A stretch of 64,000 bases of DNA, taken from the NCBI GenBank assembly GCA_013823945.1, contig PNMZ01000001.1, positions 496,001-560,000 of the forward strand, written 5' to 3'. This DNA is from a bacterium (GTDB lineage: Bacteria > Armatimonadota > Fimbriimonadia > Fimbriimonadales > Fimbriimonadaceae). Below are positions 17,596 through 25,915 of this stretch, piece by piece. The notes below the pieces were generated by a model. It saw only the letters and a list, made by a program, of their open reading frames with translations, searched no databases and was not told the DNA's origin. The position numbers and the translations under genes were made by a program. Position 1 is the stretch's first letter; every line of letters begins with the position of its first letter.

Positions 17596-19842
17596 TCAAC
17601 CAACCTGACCCAGGCTTGCCGTCCATGCCCTCAGCAGTTCCAATGTCATACCTTTATGCAAGCTATCATTCCGACACTCACACATAGCTGAATAAATACA
17701 GAGCGGGCATCCTTCCCCGCATCCACAAGCTTCGACCAACTCCTTCGCCCGGTTCAATAGTGTTCGACGCTCTCGAAAACACTGCTCCACCAAACCCAAT
17801 CCTCCCGGAGCAACATCATAAAGAAACACCGCTGGCTCCATCGTATCTGGCGCCAAAACATACCAGCTTGATCCCATATCCCGCCGATCACAACCCGCAA
17901 CCAAGGGCGCAACTGACCCCAAAGCGTGCTCTAATCCATGAATCCCACCCGTTGCCCTGTCCACTCCCAAATCAAATCCCTGCACCAATCCCCACGCCAT
18001 CCCTAACCGCATCGCTACTGTATCAATCGTCCGGCTCATCGGCTCCAACTCTTCTTCGGAGAGGATCGCATTCCCCCGCAAACTCACTTTTCTGTATCCT
18101 GTCACAAGCGTCGTGACACTTACTGCTTCAAGGCTGGCCGCGCAATCCCCACGGTCATCCTTCTCCAGTACCGCCTGAGATTCAATCACACTCTGAACAA
18201 TCGCCTGAGTGTAATAATCACCTTCAAACCTCACCAATTCAGCCACCCCCGCCGTCCAATCCATTCGCTCAACAATAAAGCTTTCGCCCCGATGCAAGTG
18301 AACCGCTCCCACATGTGCCCCCTGCATGGCCCGCCACTTTTCCATATCCCCTAACGGTTCACCATGAGCATAAAGTTGTACTGACTCACCGTCTGCCGTC
18401 CGGATATTCACCTCCGACGCCGGTGATCGGTGCGCCGGGAAGAAGATCATCCCTGCCGATTCTGTTGCCTCACCTGCCGCAATCAACCCTTCCACAACCC
18501 CTCGAGCATCCCACTTGTCGATGTCCCCCCACGTCATCGGGCGTTCATGTAAAGCACACTTAATCTGCCGAGCGGCAATCAAAGAATTGCGCACACTCGC
18601 CAGAGATGGCTCCGGCTCACCCGCTAGCAAGTTGATGCGCCGAGCCAGAAACTGCTCCAAAGGATCAGCATGAGCTAGCATCAACGCCATCCCCCCGCGC
18701 CCCGCCCGTCCCGCCCGACCAGCTTGTTGCCAAAAACTTGCCCGACTCCCCGGATACCCATTCAGTATCACTAAATCCAATCCCCCAACATCAACGCCTA
18801 GCTCCATCGCATTCGTCGTTGCAATCCCTCTCAGTTTTCCAGAAAAGAGCTTCCGCTCAATATCCCGCCTCTCCTTCGGTGTATATCCCCCCCTGTACGC
18901 ATCAATCATTCCCGGATCTCCCCCAATCTTTTCTAATTCACTCCGCCCCGCCCGCAACACCAACTCCACCCCCGTTCTTGACCGACAGAACACCATCGTT
19001 TTGACTCCATGGTTTACTGCCTCCGCCAGAAGTTCCGCCGTCTCGGAGTTCGGGCTCCGTGCCTCACTCACTTCATCATCAATGGCTTCAACCACGACCA
19101 TCTGCTTTTCGCCCTGGGGTGACCCATCACGCTCAATCAGCTCACAATCCCGACCAGTTAAATCGTAAAAATGTTGACGAGCGTTGCTTGTCGTCGCCGA
19201 GCATGCAATAATCTGCGGCCCGCTCCCATGCCACTCACAAAGCCGGAGCAGTCTCCGCAAAACCCAGCCGAAATGCCCTCCAAATGCTCCACGATAAACG
19301 TGCGCTTCATCAATCACAATCAAACGCAAGTTCTTTAAAAATCTAAGCCAATTCTCATGACCGGGAAGCAGGCCAATGTGAACCATATCGGGGTTCGTCA
19401 GGATAATGTTCGCCTGTCTTCGAATCGCCGACCTACCAGATCTCTCGGTATCCCCATCATAAGTCGCACAGAGCACCGAATCCCCCGGAACCAATTCCAT
19501 CAACTTCCCTAGTTGATCTTGGGCAAGTGCTTTCGTCGGAAAAAGGAACAGACACCTAGCCGCAGGCTCTTCCAAACAAGCCTTCAACGCCGGGATTACA
19601 TAGCAAAGGGACTTCCCACTCCCCGTACCCGTAAGCACCATCAAGTCTTCGCCCAATGACGATCGTTCAACTGCCTCAGCTTGGTGGGAATAGAGCCGAT
19701 CAATACCTCGGTCGGCTAACCAGCTCTTCAATTGATCAGGCACAGCAGCAGGGATCCCCGCCCACTCCGCCAACCTCGAAGGAATCAGCGTCGCGTGAAC
19801 AGGCCGATCTCGCAAAATCTGCCCGATCCGCCGCGCATCCAT
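17596..19842 (-). CDS. DEAD/DEAH-box helicase with C-terminal zinc-binding domain (MrfA/YprA-like)
   Basis: 748 aa. Residue 73 region: TGTGSGKS (Walker A), followed by LFPTKALAQDQ (Ia), TNPDMVH, DEAH near 177, SATTSN (motif III), then helicase C with TTNAMELGVDVGGLD and QQAGRAGRAGRGG. The C-terminal DUF1998-type domain ends in a cysteine cluster CGCGEGCPLCIYSAMCEC. This order matches MrfA/YprA helicases, which act in repair of crosslink-type DNA damage in Bacillus. The start lies five bases after the tatC stop. A TAGACT box that overlaps the last codons of tatC ends six bases before its ATG. Confidence 0.92.
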   Translation of the reverse strand: MDARRIGQILRDRPVHATLIPSRLAEWAGIPAAVPDQLKSWLADRGIDRLYSHQAEAVERSSLGEDLMVLTGTGSGKSLCYVIPALKACLEEPAARCLFLFPTKALAQDQLGKLMELVPGDSVLCATYDGDTERSGRSAIRRQANIILTNPDMVHIGLLPGHENWLRFLKNLRLIVIDEAHVYRGAFGGHFGWVLRRLLRLCEWHGSGPQIIACSATTSNARQHFYDLTGRDCELIERDGSPQGEKQMVVVEAIDDEVSEARSPNSETAELLAEAVNHGVKTMVFCRSRTGVELVLRAGRSELEKIGGDPGMIDAYRGGYTPKERRDIERKLFSGKLRGIATTNAMELGVDVGGLDLVILNGYPGSRASFWQQAGRAGRAGRGGMALMLAHADPLEQFLARRINLLAGEPEPSLASVRNSLIAARQIKCALHERPMTWGDIDKWDARGVVEGLIAAGEATESAGMIFFPAHRSPASEVNIRTADGESVQLYAHGEPLGDMEKWRAMQGAHVGAVHLHRGESFIVERMDWTAGVAELVRFEGDYYTQAIVQSVIESQAVLEKDDRGDCAASLEAVSVTTLVTGYRKVSLRGNAILSEEELEPMSRTIDTVAMRLGMAWGLVQGFDLGVDRATGGIHGLEHALGSVAPLVAGCDRRDMGSSWYVLAPDTMEPAVFLYDVAPGGLGLVEQCFRERRTLLNRAKELVEACGCGEGCPLCIYSAMCECRNDSLHKGMTLELLRAWTASLGQVG

Positions 19843-19854
19843 CCCCCTAGTCTA
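19840..19854 (-). promoter_or_regulatory. leaderless-type -10 box inside the tatC tail
   Basis: On the minus strand TAGACT (19854-19849) is followed by AGGGGG and the ATG at 19842-19840. The box overlaps the last codons and first stop base of tatC. The AGGGGG could also act as a poorly spaced Shine-Dalgarno. Confidence 0.45.
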
Positions 19855-20656
19855 GCGCGTTCAAAACTTCCGCATCAGAATCTCTACCTTTCATGGTGAG
19901 CCGCGCCGCTGCAATACTTCCAAAAGTCAAGATCAAAAGCGGAACTCCCATCAAAGTCAAGGAGAAAATGTCACCCGAAGGGGTAATTACTGCTGTTGCA
20001 ACAAACACTCCGACCGAAGCCTGACGCCAGTATCTTGTTACTGCTTGCGGAGTGATTATTCCAAGTTTAGTTAAAAAGAAAACGATAAGCGGCAACTGAA
20101 AACCGATTCCGAAAGCAAGAATCATCTTAGAACTAAACAACACGATATCCGCCGGATTTTGAATAACTTCAGCCCCCTTGAAACCCTGGGACATCTCCGC
20201 AAACCATCGAAATGTTATCGGCAAAATCATATAACCCAGAAACCCACCCAAAGCAAAAAGCGCCACCGAGAACGGCACAACCACTTGCAACGGCTTTTGC
20301 TCATGGGGACGCAACCCAGGTTTAACAAACCCCCAAATCTGCATAACCGTCAGGGGAATGGTGATGACCAACCCCAATGTCAATGCCATTTTGAGCTGGA
20401 AGAAAAATGCTTCCGGCAAACTACTCCAAGCCGCTGAGAACTTAAACCCCTCGGGCAAAGATTTCTTGACCATCAAAAAAATATGGTCATAAACTGGGGT
20501 CACAAGCCACCATCCCGCAACCATTCCTATCGCAATCACTAAAACAATTCTGAACAGCCGAACCCTTAACTCCTCAAGGTGCTCTCCCAAAGTGAGACGA
20601 AGCTCATCGGATCGATCCGATGAGCTTCCGTCTTGCTGATCAAGGCGTTGCGCCAT
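19847..20656 (-). CDS. tatC: Sec-independent protein translocase TatC
   Basis: 269 aa with six hydrophobic segments. The N-terminal signature is HLEELRVRLFRI; later come FVKPGLRPHEQK and the PxxLPLIVFFLTKLGI-type helix. TatC recognises twin-arginine signal peptides and forms the receptor of the Tat export channel in the inner membrane. No tatA or tatB is in the window. TAATAT ends five bases before the ATG, without a Shine-Dalgarno. The helicase gene follows after four bases. Confidence 0.96.
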   Translation of the reverse strand: MAQRLDQQDGSSSDRSDELRLTLGEHLEELRVRLFRIVLVIAIGMVAGWWLVTPVYDHIFLMVKKSLPEGFKFSAAWSSLPEAFFFQLKMALTLGLVITIPLTVMQIWGFVKPGLRPHEQKPLQVVVPFSVALFALGGFLGYMILPITFRWFAEMSQGFKGAEVIQNPADIVLFSSKMILAFGIGFQLPLIVFFLTKLGIITPQAVTRYWRQASVGVFVATAVITPSGDIFSLTLMGVPLLILTFGSIAAARLTMKGRDSDAEVLNALD

Positions 20657-20667
20657 GACTCATATTA
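20654..20667 (-). promoter_or_regulatory. leaderless-type -10 box and start of tatC
   Basis: On the minus strand TAATAT (20667-20662) is followed by GAGTC and the ATG at 20656-20654. Confidence 0.45.
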
Positions 20668-20695
20668 TTGGTGATTTTGATTCCAGAACCTGGGC

Positions 20696-22189
20696 TTACC
20701 GCTCCAAAATCGTGATGACACGTGACTGTTGTCGAAGAATCATCTTCACGCCAACGGAGCCACCCGGGGCAGAACCACCACCACCAAATCCGCCACCATC
20801 TGCCGGCGGCACACCTGCAGCTCCACCATTGTCCTGTCCTCCACCATCTCGGGTTGCTTGGTTAAGGCTCTTTCTCATGTTGAATGAAGGACCACCCATT
20901 GTGTAGAGATCAATTCTGCTTGAAGCATCAGCAAGAGTTCCTGGCCCAATACTAGCTCCACCAGGTCCAACTGGACCACCCCGACCGCCTCGTCCTGTCG
21001 GCGGGCCGCCAGCAGCACCACCACCGTTTCCACCACCTCCGCCTGAACCACCGACTTCAACAATCTGTTCCGACGTTTGGCGGAGTTCTTCTCGGATCAA
21101 AATTCCTCGATCCAGTGCAAACCATTGAATAGATTCAATCTTCAGATTTTGCGTCTCGCCCTCGACTCCATCAAGGCTATTCAGACCACGAAGATCGTCG
21201 GCACCCAAACTCAATTCAGTTCGAATTTTTGCGCAAGGAATTCCTTGCTCCCACTCCACGGATTCAAGCGTGCCCCGAGCCACTTGGTTCGCAACATACT
21301 TGTCTTGCTCATGCCGCTTGTCCAAGTCAAGCTGAGGAAGTGGAATGGCTGCTTGCCAAGAATCTCCAACCGCAACTTTGCGAGATGGCAAAATTGGCGG
21401 CGGGAACAGCGCGAAGAGATCGGTGCGGGCGTCAACACTACCACCTTCCCAGGGGAAGAACGTCGGCAATGAAGTGAAAACTTCTCGCCCCGTGTTTGTA
21501 ATTCGCATGAAGATCGGGTGCATTTCAAAGTCGCGATATCGCTGCGGCTCTGTAGCGCCAACAACATTGAGCCAAGCGTAGTCCTTGCCTTTTTCCGGCA
21601 AAGCCTGAATTCGGATCAACCCTTCATTCCCGTAATTGTTGTGGTGAGCAATCAAGTAACGAACATTGATCGGAGGCGACGCGATTTCTGCCGCTCGTGA
21701 GCCAAGCTGAGCCTGTGCCTGTGAAACAATTGAAACAACTGACTGCTGACTTCGGTTGTATGTGTACTCTCTGCCCGGCGTGAAGCGATACCGAAGAGAA
21801 AATCCATCCGGATTGGTGTTGATCAAACTCGCCGAGTTATCAAGCGTTACGTTAACACTCGAGCGATTCAAAACCATCGGCGCACCTTGAGTGTAGAAGT
21901 ACAAAACTGCTTCGACCGTCATCGGGCCATCGGCAAGCTTTCGCTCCTTCGTATTCAAATTGTAAACATAGTCGTCGCCTTCTACGTCCGGCACAACTGC
22001 TTCCAAGAACTTCCCGTTGACCAAAATACCAATGTATCCCCCTTCCGGAATACTGTTCTTGGGAATCCGAACCTTGACGGTCTCACGAACCTTGGAGCCA
22101 TCAACTGGGCGGCGGATCGTAAAGGTGCCCTGAGCCAATGCCCCTGCAACCATTACGGTTGCCAACGCTACTGCGAATAATCTGTTCAT
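20696..22189 (-). CDS. secreted protein with glycine-rich C-terminal region
   Basis: 497 aa from the ATG at 22189, which has a GGAG Shine-Dalgarno about nine bases upstream. The longer open frame upstream is not supported. A signal peptide (MNRLFAVALATVMVAGALAQ) is followed by an Ig-like segment around FTIRRPVDGSKVRETVKVRIP. A beta-rich central domain starting FSLRYRFTPGREYTYN comes next, then a Gly/Pro-rich stretch of about 100 residues (GGSGGGGGN, GRGGRGGPVGPGG and GGGFGGGGSAPGG). The protein ends with MILRQQSRVITILER. I do not recognise a family; the central domain recalls gene 14529-15191. It is probably exported to the envelope. Confidence 0.8.
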   Translation of the reverse strand: MNRLFAVALATVMVAGALAQGTFTIRRPVDGSKVRETVKVRIPKNSIPEGGYIGILVNGKFLEAVVPDVEGDDYVYNLNTKERKLADGPMTVEAVLYFYTQGAPMVLNRSSVNVTLDNSASLINTNPDGFSLRYRFTPGREYTYNRSQQSVVSIVSQAQAQLGSRAAEIASPPINVRYLIAHHNNYGNEGLIRIQALPEKGKDYAWLNVVGATEPQRYRDFEMHPIFMRITNTGREVFTSLPTFFPWEGGSVDARTDLFALFPPPILPSRKVAVGDSWQAAIPLPQLDLDKRHEQDKYVANQVARGTLESVEWEQGIPCAKIRTELSLGADDLRGLNSLDGVEGETQNLKIESIQWFALDRGILIREELRQTSEQIVEVGGSGGGGGNGGGAAGGPPTGRGGRGGPVGPGGASIGPGTLADASSRIDLYTMGGPSFNMRKSLNQATRDGGGQDNGGAAGVPPADGGGFGGGGSAPGGSVGVKMILRQQSRVITILER

Positions 22190-22365
22190 CAAGCAATCTC
22201 CGGTACGCAACGGGCCAACATCACCGCACGCACACGTTATCTTACGTCTCAGACGCAAACCAAGTCCCCAGACGTTACAATCTGAACGACAAAAACTTCG
22301 CATCCCAAACGGGGAAAATTCTACCCCCGACCGCAACAAAAATCGCGCACAATCATAGGTGACCC

Positions 22366-24579
22366 ATGTCCACTATTTCCCTCGATCTCGAATCCCTCAA
22401 CCCGCAACAAAGAGAAGCTGTCGAACACCCCGGCGGCCCCCTCATGATCGTCGCCGGAGCCGGGTCAGGAAAAACAAGGGTCATCACATATCGAATCGCT
22501 CGACTCATCGGCGAAGGTTGTCCGCCGTATCGAATCCTCGCCGTAACGTTCACCAATAAAGCCGCAAAAGAAATGCGTGAACGAATCGAACACCTCGTCG
22601 GCCCCAACGCCAAAGATATCTGGATGGGCACATTCCATGCCCTCTGTGCCCGAATCCTCCGCATGGACGGAACCGCCATCGGCATAGATCGCAATTTCGT
22701 CGTCTACGACGATTCCGAGCAAATCTCTCTCGTCAAAGACTTGATCAAGTCACGGGGCTACGATGACAAAGCCATCCAACCGCGAGGAGTCCTTTCAGAA
22801 ATCTCACGCGCTAAAGAGCAAATGCTCACCCCTGAAAAATACGCTGACCGCGCTAGCTCATTCTTCGAACGAACCGTCGCCGGAATCTACAAAGACTACC
22901 AACGACGACTTCAAAACGCCAACTCGCTGGATTTCGATGATCTCCTGTTCAAAGCCGTCCGGCTCCTCGAAGAATCCGAGACCGTCCGAGATAAGTACCA
23001 AGAAAAGTTTCTCCATGTCCTAGTCGATGAATATCAAGACGTCAACTTCACCCAATACCGCCTCGCCGATCTTCTTGCCGGCAAGAACAAAAACCTCACG
23101 GTTGTCGGAGACGACGACCAATCAATCTACGCCTGGCGCGGGGCCGATGTCGGGCTCATGATGCGATTCACCCTCGATCACCCAAAAGCCACCCTAGTCA
23201 CACTTGACCAAAACTACCGTTCAACTCAGAACATCCTGAGTGGCGCCTATTCCGTCGTCAAACATAACCGAGGACGCAACGACAAAAAGCTCTGGACCTC
23301 CAACGACTCCGGTGAACTTATACAAATTGGTGAAACCGGAACCGAGCACGACGAAGCCCGCCTTGTCGTGGACCGCATCAACCACGAAATCCGCACCGGG
23401 CGACACACGTACGGCGACTTCGCCATTCTTTATCGCACAAACGCCCAATCCCGCGTCATCGAAGAAGCCTTTCTCACCCACCAAATCCCTCACATTCTCG
23501 TTGGTGGACAACGATTCTATGACCGCAAAGAAATAAAAGACATGATCGGATACCTCCGCGTGGTCTGGAACCCCGCCGATGAAGTCTCCCTGCGAAGAAC
23601 AATCAACACTCCAACCCGAGGAATCGGACCGACCGCATTCCAAAAAGCGCAAGCCTTTGCCGATCAACACAACATCACACTTTACGAAGCATTCACCAAT
23701 CCCCAGTTTGAGCAAGAACTCCAAAAGAAACCCCTCCAAGGAATCCGGAGCTACCGCAAGACAATTGAAGATGCTCGTGAAATGCTGGAAACCGGAGCCG
23801 TAACCCCAATCCTAAAACATGTGATGCAACAAAGCGGATACCTCGATGAACTCCGAGCAGAAAGAACCGAAGACGCACAGAACCGCCTCGATAACCTCCA
23901 AGAACTGATCAATGTCACGGCCCAATTTGATAGCGATCCCAATCAAGACCACAACCTCGGGCAATTCCTAGAAACAGTCGCCCTCGTCAGCGACATCGAC
24001 TCTATGAAGGAAGATGGCGATGGCGTCAAACTCATGACCTTGCACTCCTCCAAAGGACTCGAATTCCCTGTAGTATTCCTTATGGGGCTAGAAGAAGGCA
24101 TCTTCCCACACTCCAGGGCTCTGGGCAACGACACAGAACTCGAAGAAGAAAGACGTCTGTGCTATGTTGGAATGACCCGCGCAAGAAAAGCTCTCTTTCT
24201 CACTTATGCACGACGCCGATCACAATACGGACAAGCCAATTTCAACCCGCGATCGCGGTTCATCGATGATCTTCCCCGAGAAATCATCGATCAAATGCCC
24301 GGCACGACGATGGAAACGTCAATGTCCGTCGTCAGCTCTGCTCCTCGCCTCGAGCCGCTGAGATCGGGCGGGTATGCCATTACTGAACAACCCAAAGCCG
24401 CCTCTTCCTGGGATCCTCCATTCCGTGTTGGTCAAAAAGTTAACCACCGAAAATTCGGGATCGGCATCGTCGTGTCATGTGCCCCCCTCAAAAATGACGC
24501 CGAAGTCACCGTCGCATTTCCCGGTGCAGTCGGAATCAAAAAAATGGTTCAATCACTCGCAAAACTGGAGGCAATCTGA
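22366..24579 (+). CDS. pcrA: UvrD/PcrA/Rep family ATP-dependent DNA helicase
   Basis: 737 aa. Superfamily I motifs are all present: Q-motif LNPQQREAVEHPGGP, Walker A AGAGSGKT (about 31-38), TFTNKAAKEM, LVDEYQDVN (about 220), VVGDDDQSIYAWRGAD, LDQNYRS, LHSSKGLEFPVVF and VGMTRARK. The C-terminal 60 residues (FRVGQKVNHRKFGIGIVV) form the small PcrA-like tail domain that binds RNA polymerase in Bacillus. It unwinds DNA 3'-5' in excision repair and replication restart. AGGTGA lies close upstream of the ATG. The stop overlaps the next gene's putative CTG start. Confidence 0.96.
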   Translation: MSTISLDLESLNPQQREAVEHPGGPLMIVAGAGSGKTRVITYRIARLIGEGCPPYRILAVTFTNKAAKEMRERIEHLVGPNAKDIWMGTFHALCARILRMDGTAIGIDRNFVVYDDSEQISLVKDLIKSRGYDDKAIQPRGVLSEISRAKEQMLTPEKYADRASSFFERTVAGIYKDYQRRLQNANSLDFDDLLFKAVRLLEESETVRDKYQEKFLHVLVDEYQDVNFTQYRLADLLAGKNKNLTVVGDDDQSIYAWRGADVGLMMRFTLDHPKATLVTLDQNYRSTQNILSGAYSVVKHNRGRNDKKLWTSNDSGELIQIGETGTEHDEARLVVDRINHEIRTGRHTYGDFAILYRTNAQSRVIEEAFLTHQIPHILVGGQRFYDRKEIKDMIGYLRVVWNPADEVSLRRTINTPTRGIGPTAFQKAQAFADQHNITLYEAFTNPQFEQELQKKPLQGIRSYRKTIEDAREMLETGAVTPILKHVMQQSGYLDELRAERTEDAQNRLDNLQELINVTAQFDSDPNQDHNLGQFLETVALVSDIDSMKEDGDGVKLMTLHSSKGLEFPVVFLMGLEEGIFPHSRALGNDTELEEERRLCYVGMTRARKALFLTYARRRSQYGQANFNPRSRFIDDLPREIIDQMPGTTMETSMSVVSSAPRLEPLRSGGYAITEQPKAASSWDPPFRVGQKVNHRKFGIGIVVSCAPLKNDAEVTVAFPGAVGIKKMVQSLAKLEAI

Positions 24580-25142
24580 ACCGTTCTCTGTGCTCATCAT
24601 TGATTATTTGCCTGGCCTTGGGTGGATGTGCAAAAACCAATCAGCTCATGCCCCTGGAACTCGGCAACACGTGGACGTACCAAGTTTCCTCAGGCCTTAA
24701 TAAAAGAGTGGAGGAAATCAAGGTCACCGAAAAAACAAATGTCGGTCGGAACACCGGCTTTGTCCTCCAATCCCCCGCCGGAACAACGACCCTCGCCTGG
24801 CAAGGAAATGACCTTGTTGCAGGTCGTTTTGCCAATTCAGAATTCTTCCCTCCGCTCCCCTTGTATTCACCTCTTCCCGACGGTCAGGAACTGAAATGGA
24901 AAGGCACAATCCGTACCGCTGGATCCTCGTCTAACGCTACTGCTACTCTCCGCTCGGCAAAATCAAAAGAAACAATTGACGGTACTGAGTTTGAACTTCA
25001 AGTTGGAGAACTCACTATACAGTCGCAGGGCAAAACTCAATCCGTAAGCACGTGGCTTCGTCCTCGCAAGGGCATTTATCGCCAGGAGCATCGGGTCAAC
25101 GACCAACTCGTGACCCGAGTGCAATACGTCAGCGGTCCTTAA
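24576..25142 (+). CDS. putative lipoprotein with probable CTG start
   Basis: 188 aa if translation starts at CTG 24576. That start overlaps the helicase stop as CTGA and sits four bases after a GGAGG. It gives the N-terminus MNRSLCSSLIICLALGGC, with an Arg in the n-region and a good lipobox (LGGC). The alternative TTG at 24600 would leave only nine residues before the lipid-modified Cys and no positive charge. The mature part begins MPLELGNTWTYQ and is beta-rich, similar in style to DUF3108-like envelope proteins. Function is unknown. It converges with lexA with four shared bases (TTAA). Confidence 0.75.
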   Translation: MNRSLCSSLIICLALGGCAKTNQLMPLELGNTWTYQVSSGLNKRVEEIKVTEKTNVGRNTGFVLQSPAGTTTLAWQGNDLVAGRFANSEFFPPLPLYSPLPDGQELKWKGTIRTAGSSSNATATLRSAKSKETIDGTEFELQVGELTIQSQGKTQSVSTWLRPRKGIYRQEHRVNDQLVTRVQYVSGP

Positions 25143-25771
25143 AAAGCCATACCCTGATAATCACGCATCAAGCCAACAACTCGGCCAATCACCCGCGCGT
25201 TATCCTCTGGACCAATCGGTATCGGCTCATAAGCCGGATTGCTCGGCATCAATTTGATTTCACCACCAACCTTGTGCATCCGCTTGACCGTCGCCTCATC
25301 ATCTACCAAAACCGCAACCAGCTCACCGTGCGACGCTGTTTCCTGAGGCTTAATTACGACCAAATCACGGGGATTGATTCCTTCACCAGTCATCGAATCA
25401 CCCTTAACTCGGAGCACAAACGCATTCGCAATCGTTCGCACCATCTCACTCGGGACCGGAATCATATCCTCAACGTACTGTTCTGCCAAGATCGGTGCCC
25501 CCGCCGCAATAGAACCCAATAGCGGCAACATCGTCACATTGACTGAATTCTGAAATGCCGGGTGAATCACCTTGATTGATCGAGGCGTATTGGCTCGCTC
25601 GATGTACCCCTTCTTCTCCAAGGCGTCGAGGTGAACCGTCACTCCGCGCAGGGATCCAATCCCAAACCGAGCCCCAATCTCCCGGATCGAAGGCGGATAC
25701 CCATTCTCCGTTTGATAATCCACCACGTAACGCAGAATCTCTTCCTGCCGAGTCGTCAGTCCCTTTGCCAT
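25139..25771 (-). CDS. lexA: SOS regulator LexA
   Basis: 210 aa from the ATG at 25771, which has AGGTGA seven bases upstream. In-frame ATGs at 25792 and 25813 would add up to 14 residues. The winged-helix N-terminus has LTTRQEEILRYV and GYPPSIREIGARFGI. The self-cleavage site is the Ala-Gly in GSIAAGAPIL, and the dyad is Ser in KGDSMTGEGI and Lys in EATVKRM. LexA represses SOS repair genes until RecA-stimulated autocleavage. A strong promoter and repeated TGTCT/AGACA elements lie just upstream, suggesting autoregulation. The uvrD-type gene nearby has no copy of that element. Confidence 0.95.
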   Translation of the reverse strand: MAKGLTTRQEEILRYVVDYQTENGYPPSIREIGARFGIGSLRGVTVHLDALEKKGYIERANTPRSIKVIHPAFQNSVNVTMLPLLGSIAAGAPILAEQYVEDMIPVPSEMVRTIANAFVLRVKGDSMTGEGINPRDLVVIKPQETASHGELVAVLVDDEATVKRMHKVGGEIKLMPSNPAYEPIPIGPEDNARVIGRVVGLMRDYQGMAF

Positions 25772-25786
25772 AAGTTTTTCACCTGC

Positions 25787-25838
25787 AGACATATCCTTCT
25801 GTCTGCCAGACATTTCCTATTATTCACATTATCTGTCT
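25787..25838 (-). promoter_or_regulatory. lexA: candidate LexA operator cluster
   Basis: A 13-base perfect inverted repeat, TGTCTGCCAGACA, occupies 25800-25812. Further pentamers are AGACA at 25787-25791 and TGTCT at 25834-25838. They flank and overlap the -10 region and the predicted transcription start of lexA. This position is typical for an autoregulatory site, but the motif has no independent support inside the window. Confidence 0.45.
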
Positions 25839-25847
25839 ACATGTCAA
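25819..25847 (-). promoter_or_regulatory. lexA promoter (-35 TTGACA, -10 AATAAT)
   Basis: On the minus strand TTGACA (25847-25842) and AATAAT (25824-25819) are separated by 17 bases, the ideal sigma-70 spacing. The -10 ends five bases before the ATG at 25813, so the transcript begins on or near it. Confidence 0.65.
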
Positions 25848-25915
25848 GGCCCGAACCAGGGCCCGGAAACCAACAAGTGCCAAAATAGCGTTTCAAAAAG
25901 CAGGAGCCAATCAAG

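Noticed and set aside
22190-22339. 50-residue upstream extension of the glycine-rich secreted protein
   Set aside because: The ATG at 22189 begins a proper signal peptide and has a Shine-Dalgarno. The extension has no protein-like features.
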